Shown here: positions 27,102 to 35,074 of the stretch, in pieces
Numbering within the stretch: position 1 is the first letter of the stretch
Layout: each line of letters starts with the position of its first letter
NCBI GenBank assembly: GCA_958295715.1
Contig: OY282371.1
Span: 2,093,697-2,157,696, forward strand
Source: an uncultured Dehalococcoidia bacterium
Lineage (GTDB): Bacteria; Chloroflexota; Dehalococcoidia; Lucifugimonadales; GCA-2712585
DNA length: 64,000 nucleotides
Reading direction: 5' to 3'
Notes under the pieces: model-generated
The model's input: only the letters and a program-made list of their open reading frames with translations
The model's database searches: none
What the model was told of the DNA's origin: nothing
Program-made: the position numbers and the translations under genes

Positions 27102-27188
27102 TTGCTTCTGCAAAGGTGGCGCTTTCGCCTGCCTGCGACGCCAACAGTTTGGCGCATCGGCGTCATTAGATAACAATTGCTTTTGCAA
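27102..27188 (-). promoter_or_regulatory. Two operator-like sites upstream of the Fur-family gene
   Basis: TTGCTTCTGCAA (27102-27113) and TTGCTTTTGCAA (27177-27188) are related short inverted repeats, TTGC-N4-GCAA, 75 bp apart and directly upstream of the regulator's ATG. Their placement suits autorepression of the metal-uptake operon. They are not a textbook Zur box, so binding is inferred. Confidence 0.45.
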
Positions 27189-27287
27189 ACGGTAGCGACT
27201 GCTTATATTAGCGTATGGTGCCCCGTTGTCAAGGAGCGGAGTAGTTGGGAAGGAAGATGTTCCAGCCTGGCGGGGCGCGGCGGATCC

Positions 27288-27869
27288 CTACGACGGCGGC
27301 TGGCCCAAGGAGCGGCGCTGCCGCCTGGCCTGGCGGACGAAGTGGCGCAGCAACGGGGCGTCGAACCCCAACTGACCGGCCTTCTCAGCGTCGGCGTCGG
27401 CGTCGGCGTCCCTGCCGAGGTGGGCGTTGGCCATGGCCCTAATCGCATAGGCGGAGGGCATTTCGCCCCCCAGAGCCAAGGCCTTCTCCACGTCCTTCAG
27501 GGCCTGCTCCGGCCTCCCCAGGTCGCAGAGGGCGGCAGCCCGGTTATTGTAGGCGTCCGCGTGGCCGGGGTTCAGGCTGATGGCCGCGGAAAAGTCCTCC
27601 ACGGCGGGCATCTGCTCCTTCAAGTGAATGTACGCCAGCCCCCTGTTGTAGTAGGCCTCAGCGTTATCCGGGGCCAGACGCAGGCACCGGTCGAAGTCCC
27701 TAATGGCGGCCACAGGCTCCACCAACTGGCCGAGGACCACCCCGCGGCGGTAGTAGGCGTCAGCGTCGTTGGGGTTGTCGCGTATGAGGGCGTCAAGCTC
27801 CTCCACGGCCTTGTGGAGACGCTGCACCTCGGCGAGGCTGTTGTTGCTTTCGGCTTGGCTGTCCTGCAT
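27288..27869 (-). CDS. Tetratricopeptide repeat protein
   Basis: A 193-aa protein with about four TPR units: [60 protein letters not shown] and a degenerate [16 protein letters not shown], followed by a [11 protein letters not shown] stretch. TPRs form a helical scaffold for protein binding; no enzymatic domain or signal peptide is present, so it is probably cytoplasmic. ATG 27869 ([10 protein letters not shown]) is the start; the frame continues upstream only by reading antisense through the tRNA. Partner unknown. Confidence 0.8.
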   Translation of the reverse strand: MQDSQAESNNSLAEVQRLHKAVEELDALIRDNPNDADAYYRRGVVLGQLVEPVAAIRDFDRCLRLAPDNAEAYYNRGLAYIHLKEQMPAVEDFSAAISLNPGHADAYNNRAAALCDLGRPEQALKDVEKALALGGEMPSAYAIRAMANAHLGRDADADADAEKAGQLGFDAPLLRHFVRQARRQRRSLGQPPS

Positions 27870-27889
27870 CTGGTTTAAGTAGGGGGGAA

Positions 27890-27963
27890 TCGGGGAGCCG
27901 GGACTCGAACCCGGGGCCTCTACGTCCCGAACGTAGCGCGCTGCCAAACTGCGCCACTCCCCG
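27890..27963 (-). tRNA. tRNA-Pro (anticodon CGG)
   Basis: On the minus strand: acceptor CGGGGAG paired with CTCCCCG, D-arm GCGCAGTTTGGCAGCGC, anticodon stem CTACG/CGTAG around loop TTCGGGA (anticodon CGG), and T-arm CCGGGTTCGAGTCCCGG. The discriminator base is A and the 3' CCA is not encoded. It lies 20 bp upstream of the TPR gene on the same strand. Confidence 0.95.
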
Positions 27964-28222
27964 CTTCCTCACATTGTAGCCTGAAGGATAGCGCGTCAGC
28001 AAGGCGGCCCTGGGCCGAAATGAACCGGCGCGTGGTTCCTATTCGCCGCCCCGGCGCCGGGCCGGCCCAAACCCTTGACATTGATATCTTGTAATGATAG
28101 TTTTCTCTTTCACGTTGTTTCGTTCTTCATGGGACGAGGCGACGCGGCTGTTGGCGTTGAGCGCCGACTTAGACACCGTTATGGGGGACTCAAAAAAACT
28201 TCCTAAGAGTTAAGGAGGCAAC

Positions 28223-30019
28223 ATGGCAAATGCGGTAAAACGGTTAAAGAAGCGAGGTGTTGGATTCGGGCTGCTCCTTGGAGCGGTTCTAGCCCTGGTC
28301 ATCGCGGCCTGCGGAGGCGATGACGCCACCCCCACCCCCACGGCGACCCAGGCGCCGCGAGCAACGGCAACGGCAATGCCAGCCACGGCCACGCCGAGGC
28401 CCACTCCCACGGCCACCCCGGAGCCTGAACTGGTAAGTCCCAGGCTCATAGTTTCCATGGCGCCGCCCACCCACCAGGTGAGGCTGCCCTACATGACCTT
28501 CCAGAGTTCCAGCGGGCCCCTCCACAACCTCTACGACTACATCGTAGGCATGAACCGCAAGACCTCTGAGTTGGAGAACAGCCACATCGCCGAGTCCTGG
28601 TCGGTCAGTTCCGACGCCATGACCTGGACCTTCGAGCTCAAGGAAAACATCCCCTACTACATAAACGGCGAGGCCAGCGATTACATCTTCACGCCGGACG
28701 ACGTGCGGTGGACCTGGCTCTTGCAGGCGGGACTTGAGTCCGACAGGGCCAATAACTCCGGCACCTGGAAGCCCTGGGCCGGAACCGTCGACAACATTAC
28801 GAACGTCGGCAACACCCTTACTTGGAACGTGCCAATCATCCAGCCCGACTTCAACGTCTACGTCTCCGAGAACTGGACCTTCGGCCTCATCAGCAAGGAG
28901 TACTGGGACGACGTTGGCGGCGAGGACGGATACATCAACCATCCCATCGGCATGGGAGCCTTCAGCTTCGTCGAGTACGTGGACAACGAGCACTTCCTCC
29001 TGGAAAAGAACGTTGGTCACTACCGCAAGGAGCCGGAGTTCGACGAGCTCCAGTTCCTCTGGAACAAGGAAGCGGCAACCATCATGGCCCAGATACTGAC
29101 CGAAGAGGTCCACATCGGCCAGTTGCCCAGCGACCTCTTCGACGAGGTTCAGTCCAGGGGCATGGAAATAGCCAAGAGCACCCTGCCCAGCTTCTACATG
29201 TGGGGCGCCATACCCTGGTACCTGCCCGAGGCCCTGGACGGCTCGCCCACCCCCAACTACGACGAGACCGTGCCAACCAGGAACCCCATGGTGCGTCACG
29301 CCCTGAACCTGGCCATTGACCGGCAGCGCATCAACGAGAGCTTCTTCGGTGGCGACGGCATGCCCCTCGGCGTGACCCACTTCGCCGAGTGGTGGGACTT
29401 CTTCAAGGACGAGTGGGCCCCCGAGCCCGGTCCCACCGGTGAGACGGGAGCCGCCGGCGGCTGGCCCTACCCCTACGACCCGGACAGGGCCAGGCAGCTT
29501 TTGACTGAAGCAGGCTACCCCAACGGCTTCGACCTCGACTTCTTCGGCCCCACCAACCTTGGCGGCCTGCCGGAGATTCCTGACGTCGCCGAAGCCGTCA
29601 CCGCCATGTGGGAAGACATCGGCGTCAACGTGAACCTGACCGTTTCAGAGTACGCGCCCATCCAGTCCCAGGTGACGGACAGGGCCATGAACGGGAAGAT
29701 CTTCATGATACGCTGGAGCCTGAACACCCCCTCCGTAGGAATGCGCTGGATCTGGCGCAAGGCCACCAGGCCCTACTACGAGTACCCCTTCATCACCGAG
29801 TGGAAAGAGAACTACGACACCATAGGCGATTCGGAGATCCGGAAGTCTCTGGCCCAGGACCTTGGCGACTTCTGGAGCCAGGAGCACCTGAGCATCCCCT
29901 TCCTGTGGGTGTTCGGAAAGGCCGTGTTCAACCCCGAAGTCCTTGTGGGCTACGAGGTCAGCCACGTCCACTTTGGCCCGGTTCGTTACCACGAGTACAC
30001 GGAAGCCGTGTACAAGTAG
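28223..30019 (+). CDS. ABC transporter substrate-binding lipoprotein, family 5
   Basis: A 598-aa solute-binding lipoprotein. The lipobox is VIAAC (Cys 30), followed by a Thr-Pro-Ala linker to about residue 70. The mature part includes TFQSSSGPLHNLYDYIVGMN, TFGLISKEYWDDVGG, RNPMVRHALNLAIDRQRI and LTEAGYPNGFDLDFF. Ligand unknown; a peptide or other amphiphilic compound is typical for the family. RBS AAGGAGG before ATG 28223; TTGACA at 28075 may be a -35, but no good -10 follows. No permease or ATPase nearby. The mature domain is nearly the same as that at 59985-61970, which carries a different signal peptide and linker. Confidence 0.92.
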   Translation: MANAVKRLKKRGVGFGLLLGAVLALVIAACGGDDATPTPTATQAPRATATAMPATATPRPTPTATPEPELVSPRLIVSMAPPTHQVRLPYMTFQSSSGPLHNLYDYIVGMNRKTSELENSHIAESWSVSSDAMTWTFELKENIPYYINGEASDYIFTPDDVRWTWLLQAGLESDRANNSGTWKPWAGTVDNITNVGNTLTWNVPIIQPDFNVYVSENWTFGLISKEYWDDVGGEDGYINHPIGMGAFSFVEYVDNEHFLLEKNVGHYRKEPEFDELQFLWNKEAATIMAQILTEEVHIGQLPSDLFDEVQSRGMEIAKSTLPSFYMWGAIPWYLPEALDGSPTPNYDETVPTRNPMVRHALNLAIDRQRINESFFGGDGMPLGVTHFAEWWDFFKDEWAPEPGPTGETGAAGGWPYPYDPDRARQLLTEAGYPNGFDLDFFGPTNLGGLPEIPDVAEAVTAMWEDIGVNVNLTVSEYAPIQSQVTDRAMNGKIFMIRWSLNTPSVGMRWIWRKATRPYYEYPFITEWKENYDTIGDSEIRKSLAQDLGDFWSQEHLSIPFLWVFGKAVFNPEVLVGYEVSHVHFGPVRYHEYTEAVYK

Positions 30020-30050
30020 GACCGGCGCCAGCCAATCGATAGGGCTAAAC

Positions 30051-30084
30051 GCCACGGCCCCCACCGCGGGGTGGGGGCCGTGGC
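30051..30084 (+). terminator. Strong hairpin after the solute-binding protein gene
   Basis: GCCACGGCCCCCACC pairs perfectly with GGTGGGGGCCGTGGC around a GCGG loop: a 15-bp stem starting 31 bp after the stop codon. There is no T-tract, so it is either a factor-assisted terminator or an mRNA-stabilising structure. Confidence 0.7.
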
Positions 30085-30115
30085 TAAACATGAGAGAAGC
30101 TCCAACGGTAAAGCG

Positions 30116-30679
30116 ATGCAAACCAGACATACGCCCCACAAGCGCTCCAAGGCCATCAAAGGCCCCTTCAGGGTATCCACGGCCGCGACGGGCCTCCTAG
30201 CCCTCCTTCTTATAGGAAGCCTGGCCCTCATGGCCTGCGGCGGAGGAGGGTCGGAGCCGGCGGCCCCGGCGACGGCGGCGCCTGCCAGCGGCCAGACGAG
30301 CGGCGGGGCTCAGGCAACGGAGGCCCCCGCTTCAAGCGGGCTGTCGCCCTCAGACTCCTTCTCAGAGGTGGTCCTGGTTCTGCCCCGGGGCTTTGAGACC
30401 CTTGAAGTTAACCTGCGGGCCGGCGACCGGGTGATGGTCACCTACTCCTCCGAGTCACGGGCCTACGGCGGCTACTCCGAAGCCGGCGTCGGCGGCAAGC
30501 CAGGGGTTGTCTTCGCCGTGCACGATCCTGTGGGCGACTCCGTTTTCCAAAGCGAGCAGATAGCGGAAGGCAGCCACGACTTTGTGGCGGAGCTTAACGG
30601 AACTCACCAGCTCATCTTCCAAAACCCGGAACTCCGCAACCAACAACAGGTTGAGCTAGAGTACAGCATTAATCCCTAA
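30116..30679 (+). CDS. Lipoprotein with a GOLD/emp24-like beta-sandwich domain
   Basis: A 187-aa lipoprotein: basic N-terminus, lipobox LMAC (Cys 41), a Gly/Ala/Ser linker to about residue 90, then a beta-rich domain. That domain (NLRAGDRVMVTYSSESRAYG, VFAVHDPVGDSV, HDFVAELNGTHQLIFQNPEL, VELEYSINP) has the strand order and the G-x-Y/H-x-L-x-F-x-N pattern of GOLD/emp24-like domains, which act as ligand or lipid recognition modules in surface proteins. ATG 30116 is preferred; a GTG at 30071 falls inside the terminator hairpin. It precedes the LRR lipoprotein cluster and may be part of the same surface set. Confidence 0.65.
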   Translation: MQTRHTPHKRSKAIKGPFRVSTAATGLLALLLIGSLALMACGGGGSEPAAPATAAPASGQTSGGAQATEAPASSGLSPSDSFSEVVLVLPRGFETLEVNLRAGDRVMVTYSSESRAYGGYSEAGVGGKPGVVFAVHDPVGDSVFQSEQIAEGSHDFVAELNGTHQLIFQNPELRNQQQVELEYSINP

Positions 30680-30750
30680 ACCGGACCCGGCCCTAACCAA
30701 GACTTGGCCCTAAGGAGACCCGGCGAATTGCTTGAATTGCAGGTCTTGAA

Positions 30751-31443
30751 GTGAACCCCCACCGAGCGGCGGCCATCACCGCGGCCCTGTGCCTTTCGGC
30801 GGCGCTGTTCATGGCGGCCTGCGCCTCTTCATCTTCGCCTCCCCCGGACAGTTCGGACCGGGCGGTCCTGACCGCCTTATACAACTCCACCGGCGGGCCA
30901 TCCTGGGAAAACAACGACAACTGGCTGAGCAATGCCCCGCTGAACCAGTGGCGCGGCGTGACCACCGACGAGAACTGGCGGGTGACTTCCCTGGACCTTG
31001 CGTCCAACGGCCTGACCGGTCAGTTGCCGCCGGAACTCGGCGGCCTGTCCAAGCTGACGGGCCTGCTCCTCAACGGCAACCGGCTGACCGGGCCTATCCC
31101 GCCTGAATTCGGCAACATGGCCAGCCTGGAACTCCTGCTCCTCTACAGTAACGGGCTGACCGGGCCTATCCCGCCTGAGTTGGGCAATCTGTCCAACCTG
31201 GAATGGCTGTCCCTCTACGGGAACCAATTGAGTGGCCCGATACCGCCGGAACTCGGCCGCCTGTCCGACATGATTGACATAGAGCTCCGACGGAACCAAC
31301 TGACCGGAACCATACCGCCGGGGTTGGGCAGCCTGCCACGCCTCGTGCGGCTGTCCGTCTACGAGAACCAACTGACCGGCTGCGTGCCCCAGGACCTGCG
31401 GGGTCGGGTGGACTTTGAGCGGCTGGGGCTGCCCTTCTGCTGA
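30751..31443 (+). CDS. Plant-type leucine-rich-repeat lipoprotein 1
   Basis: A 230-aa lipoprotein: lipobox MAAC (Cys 24), a Ser/Pro linker, an N-terminal cap (ALYNSTGGPSWENNDNWL, then GVTTDENWRVTSLDL) and about five LRRs of the LxxNxLTGPIPPELGNLS plant-specific type. It ends in LTGCVPQDLRG and LGLPFC, a C-terminal cap with two cysteines. Such LRR proteins bind partners through a curved solenoid; the ligand is unknown. Start is GTG 30751, aligned exactly with the starts of the three following paralogues (GTG-AAC-CCC-CAC). Outer-surface location is inferred from the lipobox. Confidence 0.85.
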   Translation: MNPHRAAAITAALCLSAALFMAACASSSSPPPDSSDRAVLTALYNSTGGPSWENNDNWLSNAPLNQWRGVTTDENWRVTSLDLASNGLTGQLPPELGGLSKLTGLLLNGNRLTGPIPPEFGNMASLELLLLYSNGLTGPIPPELGNLSNLEWLSLYGNQLSGPIPPELGRLSDMIDIELRRNQLTGTIPPGLGSLPRLVRLSVYENQLTGCVPQDLRGRVDFERLGLPFC

Positions 31444-31500
31444 GGAGTCGCGGCTCCACGGCTCTAACTGCCTTGCGCCCCCCGGATTGCAGGCCTTGAA

Positions 31501-32736
31501 ATGACCCCCCACCGGGCGGCGGCCCTTGCCGTTGCGACGTGCCTTGCCTTGGCCCTGTTCGTGGCGTCCTGCTCCTCATCACCTCCGTCTCCCCCGGACA
31601 GTCCGGAGGACCGCGCGGCCCTGACCGCCTTGTACAACTCCGCCGGCGGGTCGGCCTGGGACTGGAATTATAACTGGCTGAGGGGGGATTTCTGGGGCAG
31701 GAACGACAAGTGGCTGAGCGATGCCCCGCTGGACGAGTGGCGCGGCGTGATCACCGACGACGCGGGGCGGGTGATAGTCTTAGACCTTGGGTCCACCAAC
31801 CTGAACGGACGGTTGCCGCCGGAAATCGGCAGCCTGTCCAGCCTTTCGTCGCTATACCTTGGCGGGAACCAACTGACCGGGCCTATCCCACCGGAGTTGA
31901 GCAAACTATCCAACCTAAGGACTCTCGGACTCAGCTATAACCAGCTAAGCGGCCCCATTCCACCGGAGTTGGGCCAGTCGCCCAACCTATGGACTCTCCA
32001 ACTCAGCCATAACCAGCTAAGCGGCCCCATTCCACCGGAGTTGGGACAGATGCCCAACCTATGGACTCTCCAACTCAGCCATAACCAGCTAAGCGGCTCA
32101 ATTCCGCTCGAATTAGGCGACCTCTCCAACCTGGAGGCGCTAGACCTCTCCGGAAACCAGCTAACCGGGCAGATTCCGCCGGAGTTGAGCACGCTATCCA
32201 ACCTATGGGATCTCCAACTCAGCCACAATCAGCTAAGCGGCCCTATCCCGCCGGAGTTGGCCAGCCTGACCAACCTACAGGCGCTGGCCCTCGCCGGGAA
32301 CCGCCTGACCGGGCAGATTCCAACTGAGTTGGGCGGCCTCTCCAACCTGTTGGAAATGAACCTTAGCGCGAACCAATTTACCGGGCCTATCCCTCCGCAA
32401 CTAGGCAACCTGCCCAGCCTATGGGACCTCCAACTCAGCCATAACCAGCTAAGCGGCTCAATTCCGCCCGAATTAAGCGACTTGTCGAACCTGTGGAACC
32501 TCCAACTCAGCCACAACCAGCTAAGCGGCACTATCCCACCCGAATTAGGCGGCTTGTCCAACCTGGAGGCGCTAGACCTCTCCGGAAACCAACTGACCGG
32601 GCCTATCCCGCAAGAGTTGGGCAACCTATCCGAGCTGAACGCACTGATGTTAGGCGGGAACCAACTGACCGGGTGCGTGCCCCAGGGTCTACGGAGTAGA
32701 ATAAACCCGGATGAGGTGGGTATGCCCTTCTGCTGA
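31501..32736 (+). CDS. Plant-type leucine-rich-repeat lipoprotein 2
   Basis: A 411-aa paralogue of the preceding gene with lipobox VASC, the same N-terminal cap but with a 12-residue insertion (NYNWLRGDFWGR region), about 13 LRRs and the conserved C-terminal LTGCVPQGLRSRINPDEV...GMPFC cap. Many repeats are nearly identical (LQLSHNQLSGPIPPELG), indicating recent internal expansion. Start is ATG 31501, at the position where paralogues use GTG or TTG. The upstream spacer matches those of the other three genes, so gene and leader were duplicated together. Confidence 0.85.
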   Translation: MTPHRAAALAVATCLALALFVASCSSSPPSPPDSPEDRAALTALYNSAGGSAWDWNYNWLRGDFWGRNDKWLSDAPLDEWRGVITDDAGRVIVLDLGSTNLNGRLPPEIGSLSSLSSLYLGGNQLTGPIPPELSKLSNLRTLGLSYNQLSGPIPPELGQSPNLWTLQLSHNQLSGPIPPELGQMPNLWTLQLSHNQLSGSIPLELGDLSNLEALDLSGNQLTGQIPPELSTLSNLWDLQLSHNQLSGPIPPELASLTNLQALALAGNRLTGQIPTELGGLSNLLEMNLSANQFTGPIPPQLGNLPSLWDLQLSHNQLSGSIPPELSDLSNLWNLQLSHNQLSGTIPPELGGLSNLEALDLSGNQLTGPIPQELGNLSELNALMLGGNQLTGCVPQGLRSRINPDEVGMPFC

Positions 32737-32795
32737 GGGGCCGCGCGGCTCCCCGGTCCCAACCGCCTTATGCCACTTCGATTGGAGGCTTTGAA

Positions 32796-34310
32796 TTGAA
32801 CCCTCACCGTGCGGCGGCCCTTGCCGCGTTGATGTGCCTTGCGATAGCCCTCTTGATGGCGTCCTGCTCCTCATCACCCTCGCCACAGTCGGACAGTTCA
32901 GACCGGGCAACCCAGACTACTCCTCCATCAGACAATTCAGACCGGGCAACCCAGACTACTCCTCCATCAGACAATTCAGACCGGGCGGTCCTGACCGCCT
33001 TATACCACTCCACCGGCGGGGCATCCTGGGATAGGAACGATAACTGGTTGAGCGAGGCTCCACTGGACCAGTGGCGCGGAGTGGATGTGGACGACAAGGG
33101 ACGGGTGATTTATCTGAACCTTCCCTCCAACGGCCTGACCGGACGGCTGCCACCGGAGTTGGGTAGATTGTCCAATCTAGACACCCTAGACCTCGCCGGG
33201 AACCAACTGACCGGGCCTATCCCACCGGAGTTGGGCGGCCTGTCTAACCTTGAGACATTGGACCTCAACTACAATCTGTTGACCGGGCCTATTCCGCCCG
33301 AGTTGGGCAAACTATCCAACCTTGAAGAGTTGCTCCTCAACAAGAACCAACTGACCGGGTGTGTGCCACAGAGCCTACAGGAAAATGTAGACTCGGAACA
33401 GATAGGAATGCCCTTCTGCCCACCTCAGATATCGGACCGGGAGGCCCTGACCGCCCTATACCGCTCCACTGGCGGGGCATCCTGGGATGACAACGACAAC
33501 TGGTTGAGTGAGGCCCCGCTGGACCAGTGGCACGGAGTGGACGTTGACTCCGGCGGACGGGTGATTGCCTTAGACCTTGCGAACAACGGCCTGACCGGGG
33601 AGTTACCGCCAGAAATCGGCAGCCTGTCCAACTTGAGGTGGCTGGTCCTACCCGGGAACCAACTGACCGGGCCTATTCCACCGCAACTGATCAGCATGTC
33701 GAACCTGGAGACGCTGCGCCTTAGCGATAACCAACTGACCGGGCCTATTTCACCGGAGTTGGGCGGCCTCTTCAACTTGGAGACGCTGCACCTTAGCGAT
33801 AACCAACTGACCGGACCTATTCCGCCCGAGTTGGGTGGCCTCTCCAATCTAGAGACGATGTACCTCGCCAGTAACCAACTGGCCGGACCTATCCCACCAG
33901 AGTTGAGCAAACTATCCAACCTGGAGACGCTGAGCCTTGACGATAACAGACTGACCGGACCTATTCCACCGGAGTTAGGCGACCTGTCTAACCTGGAGAC
34001 GCTGAGCCTCGGCTGGAACCAACTGACCGGGCCCATCTTGTCGGAGTTGGGCCGACTGCCTAACCTTGAGTGGCTGTACCTAGGCTGGAACCAACTGACC
34101 GGGCCTATCCCGCCGGAGTTGGGCAACCTCTCTAACCTGCTTAATCTGCACCTCGCCGATAACCAACTGACCGGGCCTATCCCGCCTGAGTTGGGCAACC
34201 TTTCCAACCTGTGGGAGTTGCACCTCAACGAGAATCAACTGACCGGGTGCGTGCCCCAGGGTCTACGGAGTAGAATAAACCCTAATGCGGTAGGGATGCC
34301 CTTCTGCTGA
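32796..34310 (+). CDS. Plant-type leucine-rich-repeat lipoprotein 3, double-headed
   Basis: A 504-aa lipoprotein (lipobox MASC) with two complete cap-LRR-cap modules in one chain. Module one has about three to four LRRs and ends in LTGCVPQSLQENVDSEQIG and PFC. Module two restarts with SDREALTALYRSTGGASW and has about ten LRRs before the final LTGCVPQGLRS/GMPFC cap. Near the lipid anchor, SDRATQTTPPSDN is repeated in tandem as an extended linker. It looks like a fusion of two ancestral copies by loss of the first stop. Start TTG 32796, GGAGG seven bases upstream. Confidence 0.85.
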   Translation: MNPHRAAALAALMCLAIALLMASCSSSPSPQSDSSDRATQTTPPSDNSDRATQTTPPSDNSDRAVLTALYHSTGGASWDRNDNWLSEAPLDQWRGVDVDDKGRVIYLNLPSNGLTGRLPPELGRLSNLDTLDLAGNQLTGPIPPELGGLSNLETLDLNYNLLTGPIPPELGKLSNLEELLLNKNQLTGCVPQSLQENVDSEQIGMPFCPPQISDREALTALYRSTGGASWDDNDNWLSEAPLDQWHGVDVDSGGRVIALDLANNGLTGELPPEIGSLSNLRWLVLPGNQLTGPIPPQLISMSNLETLRLSDNQLTGPISPELGGLFNLETLHLSDNQLTGPIPPELGGLSNLETMYLASNQLAGPIPPELSKLSNLETLSLDDNRLTGPIPPELGDLSNLETLSLGWNQLTGPILSELGRLPNLEWLYLGWNQLTGPIPPELGNLSNLLNLHLADNQLTGPIPPELGNLSNLWELHLNENQLTGCVPQGLRSRINPNAVGMPFC

Positions 34311-34368
34311 GGGGCCGCGCGGTCCCCGGCCCTAACCGCCTTATGCCACTTCGATTGGAGGCTTTGAA

Positions 34369-35052
34369 TTGAACCCTCACCGGGCGGCGGCCATTGCCGC
34401 TGCGTTGTGCCTTGCGGTAGCACTGTTCATGGCGTCCTGCTCCTCTTCATCCCCGCCTCACCCTACGGACCTAGCAGCCCTGACCGCCTTATACAACTCC
34501 ACCGGCGGGGCAACCTGGGACAGGAACGACAACTGGCTGAGCGAGGCCCCGCTAGACGAATGGCACGGAGTGACCACTGACGACTTCGGACGGGTGACTT
34601 CCCTAAGGCTTCCAGATAACGGCCTGAGGGGACGGTTGCCGCCAGAACTCGGCAGCCTGTCCAACCTAGAAGTCCTATCCCTTTTCGGGAACCAATTGAC
34701 CGGGCCTATCCCGCTGGAGTTGGGCAGATTGTCCAACCTAGAAGTTCTATCCCTCACCGGGAACCAATTGACTGGGCCGATTTCTCCGGGGTTGGGCAAC
34801 CTGTCTGACCTGTGGCAGTTGCTCCTCAGCTATAATCAGCTAACTGGCCCAATCCCGCCAGAAATCGGCAGATTGTCCAACCTGCGGGCTCTCGGACTCA
34901 GCTATAATCAGCTAACTGGCCCAATTCCACCGGAACTGGGCAACCTCCCTATCAAATCGCTGACGCTAGGCGGGAACCAGTTGACAGGGTGCGTGCCACA
35001 GAGCCTGCGATATGGGGTGAACCATGCTGGAGTAGGGATGCCCTTCTGCTGA
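34369..35052 (+). CDS. Plant-type leucine-rich-repeat lipoprotein 4
   Basis: A 227-aa paralogue: lipobox MASC, cap (ALYNSTGGATWDRNDNWL, GVTTDDFGRVTSL), about five LRRs and the C-terminal LTGCVPQSLRYG/GMPFC cap. Start TTG 34369 behind GGAGG with the same spacing as gene 3. The spacer from the previous stop (TATGCCACTTCGATTGGAGG) is practically identical to that before gene 3. It ends the cluster, converging on the GMC oxidoreductase gene 22 bp away. Confidence 0.85.
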   Translation: MNPHRAAAIAAALCLAVALFMASCSSSSPPHPTDLAALTALYNSTGGATWDRNDNWLSEAPLDEWHGVTTDDFGRVTSLRLPDNGLRGRLPPELGSLSNLEVLSLFGNQLTGPIPLELGRLSNLEVLSLTGNQLTGPISPGLGNLSDLWQLLLSYNQLTGPIPPEIGRLSNLRALGLSYNQLTGPIPPELGNLPIKSLTLGGNQLTGCVPQSLRYGVNHAGVGMPFC

Positions 35053-35074
35053 GGGGCCGCGCGGCTCCCCGGCC

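Noticed and set aside
27870-27947. N-terminal extension of the TPR gene
   Set aside because: It would be read antisense through the tRNA-Pro gene; ATG 27869 is the first sensible start.
28075-28103. Promoter before the solute-binding protein at 28223
   Set aside because: TTGACA at 28075 is clear, but no acceptable -10 follows at 16-18 bp, so it is not called.
28289-29380. Minus-strand open frame of 363 codons opposite the solute-binding protein gene
   Set aside because: Antisense shadow of a GC-rich gene; the same shadow appears opposite the paralogue at 59895-61331, tracking the sense gene.
31444-31500. Imperfect hairpins after each LRR gene stop (GGGGCCGCGCGG-CTCCCC type) as terminators
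   Set aside because: The stems are short or bulged, lack a T-tract, and are part of the duplicated spacer; evidence is too weak for a terminator call.
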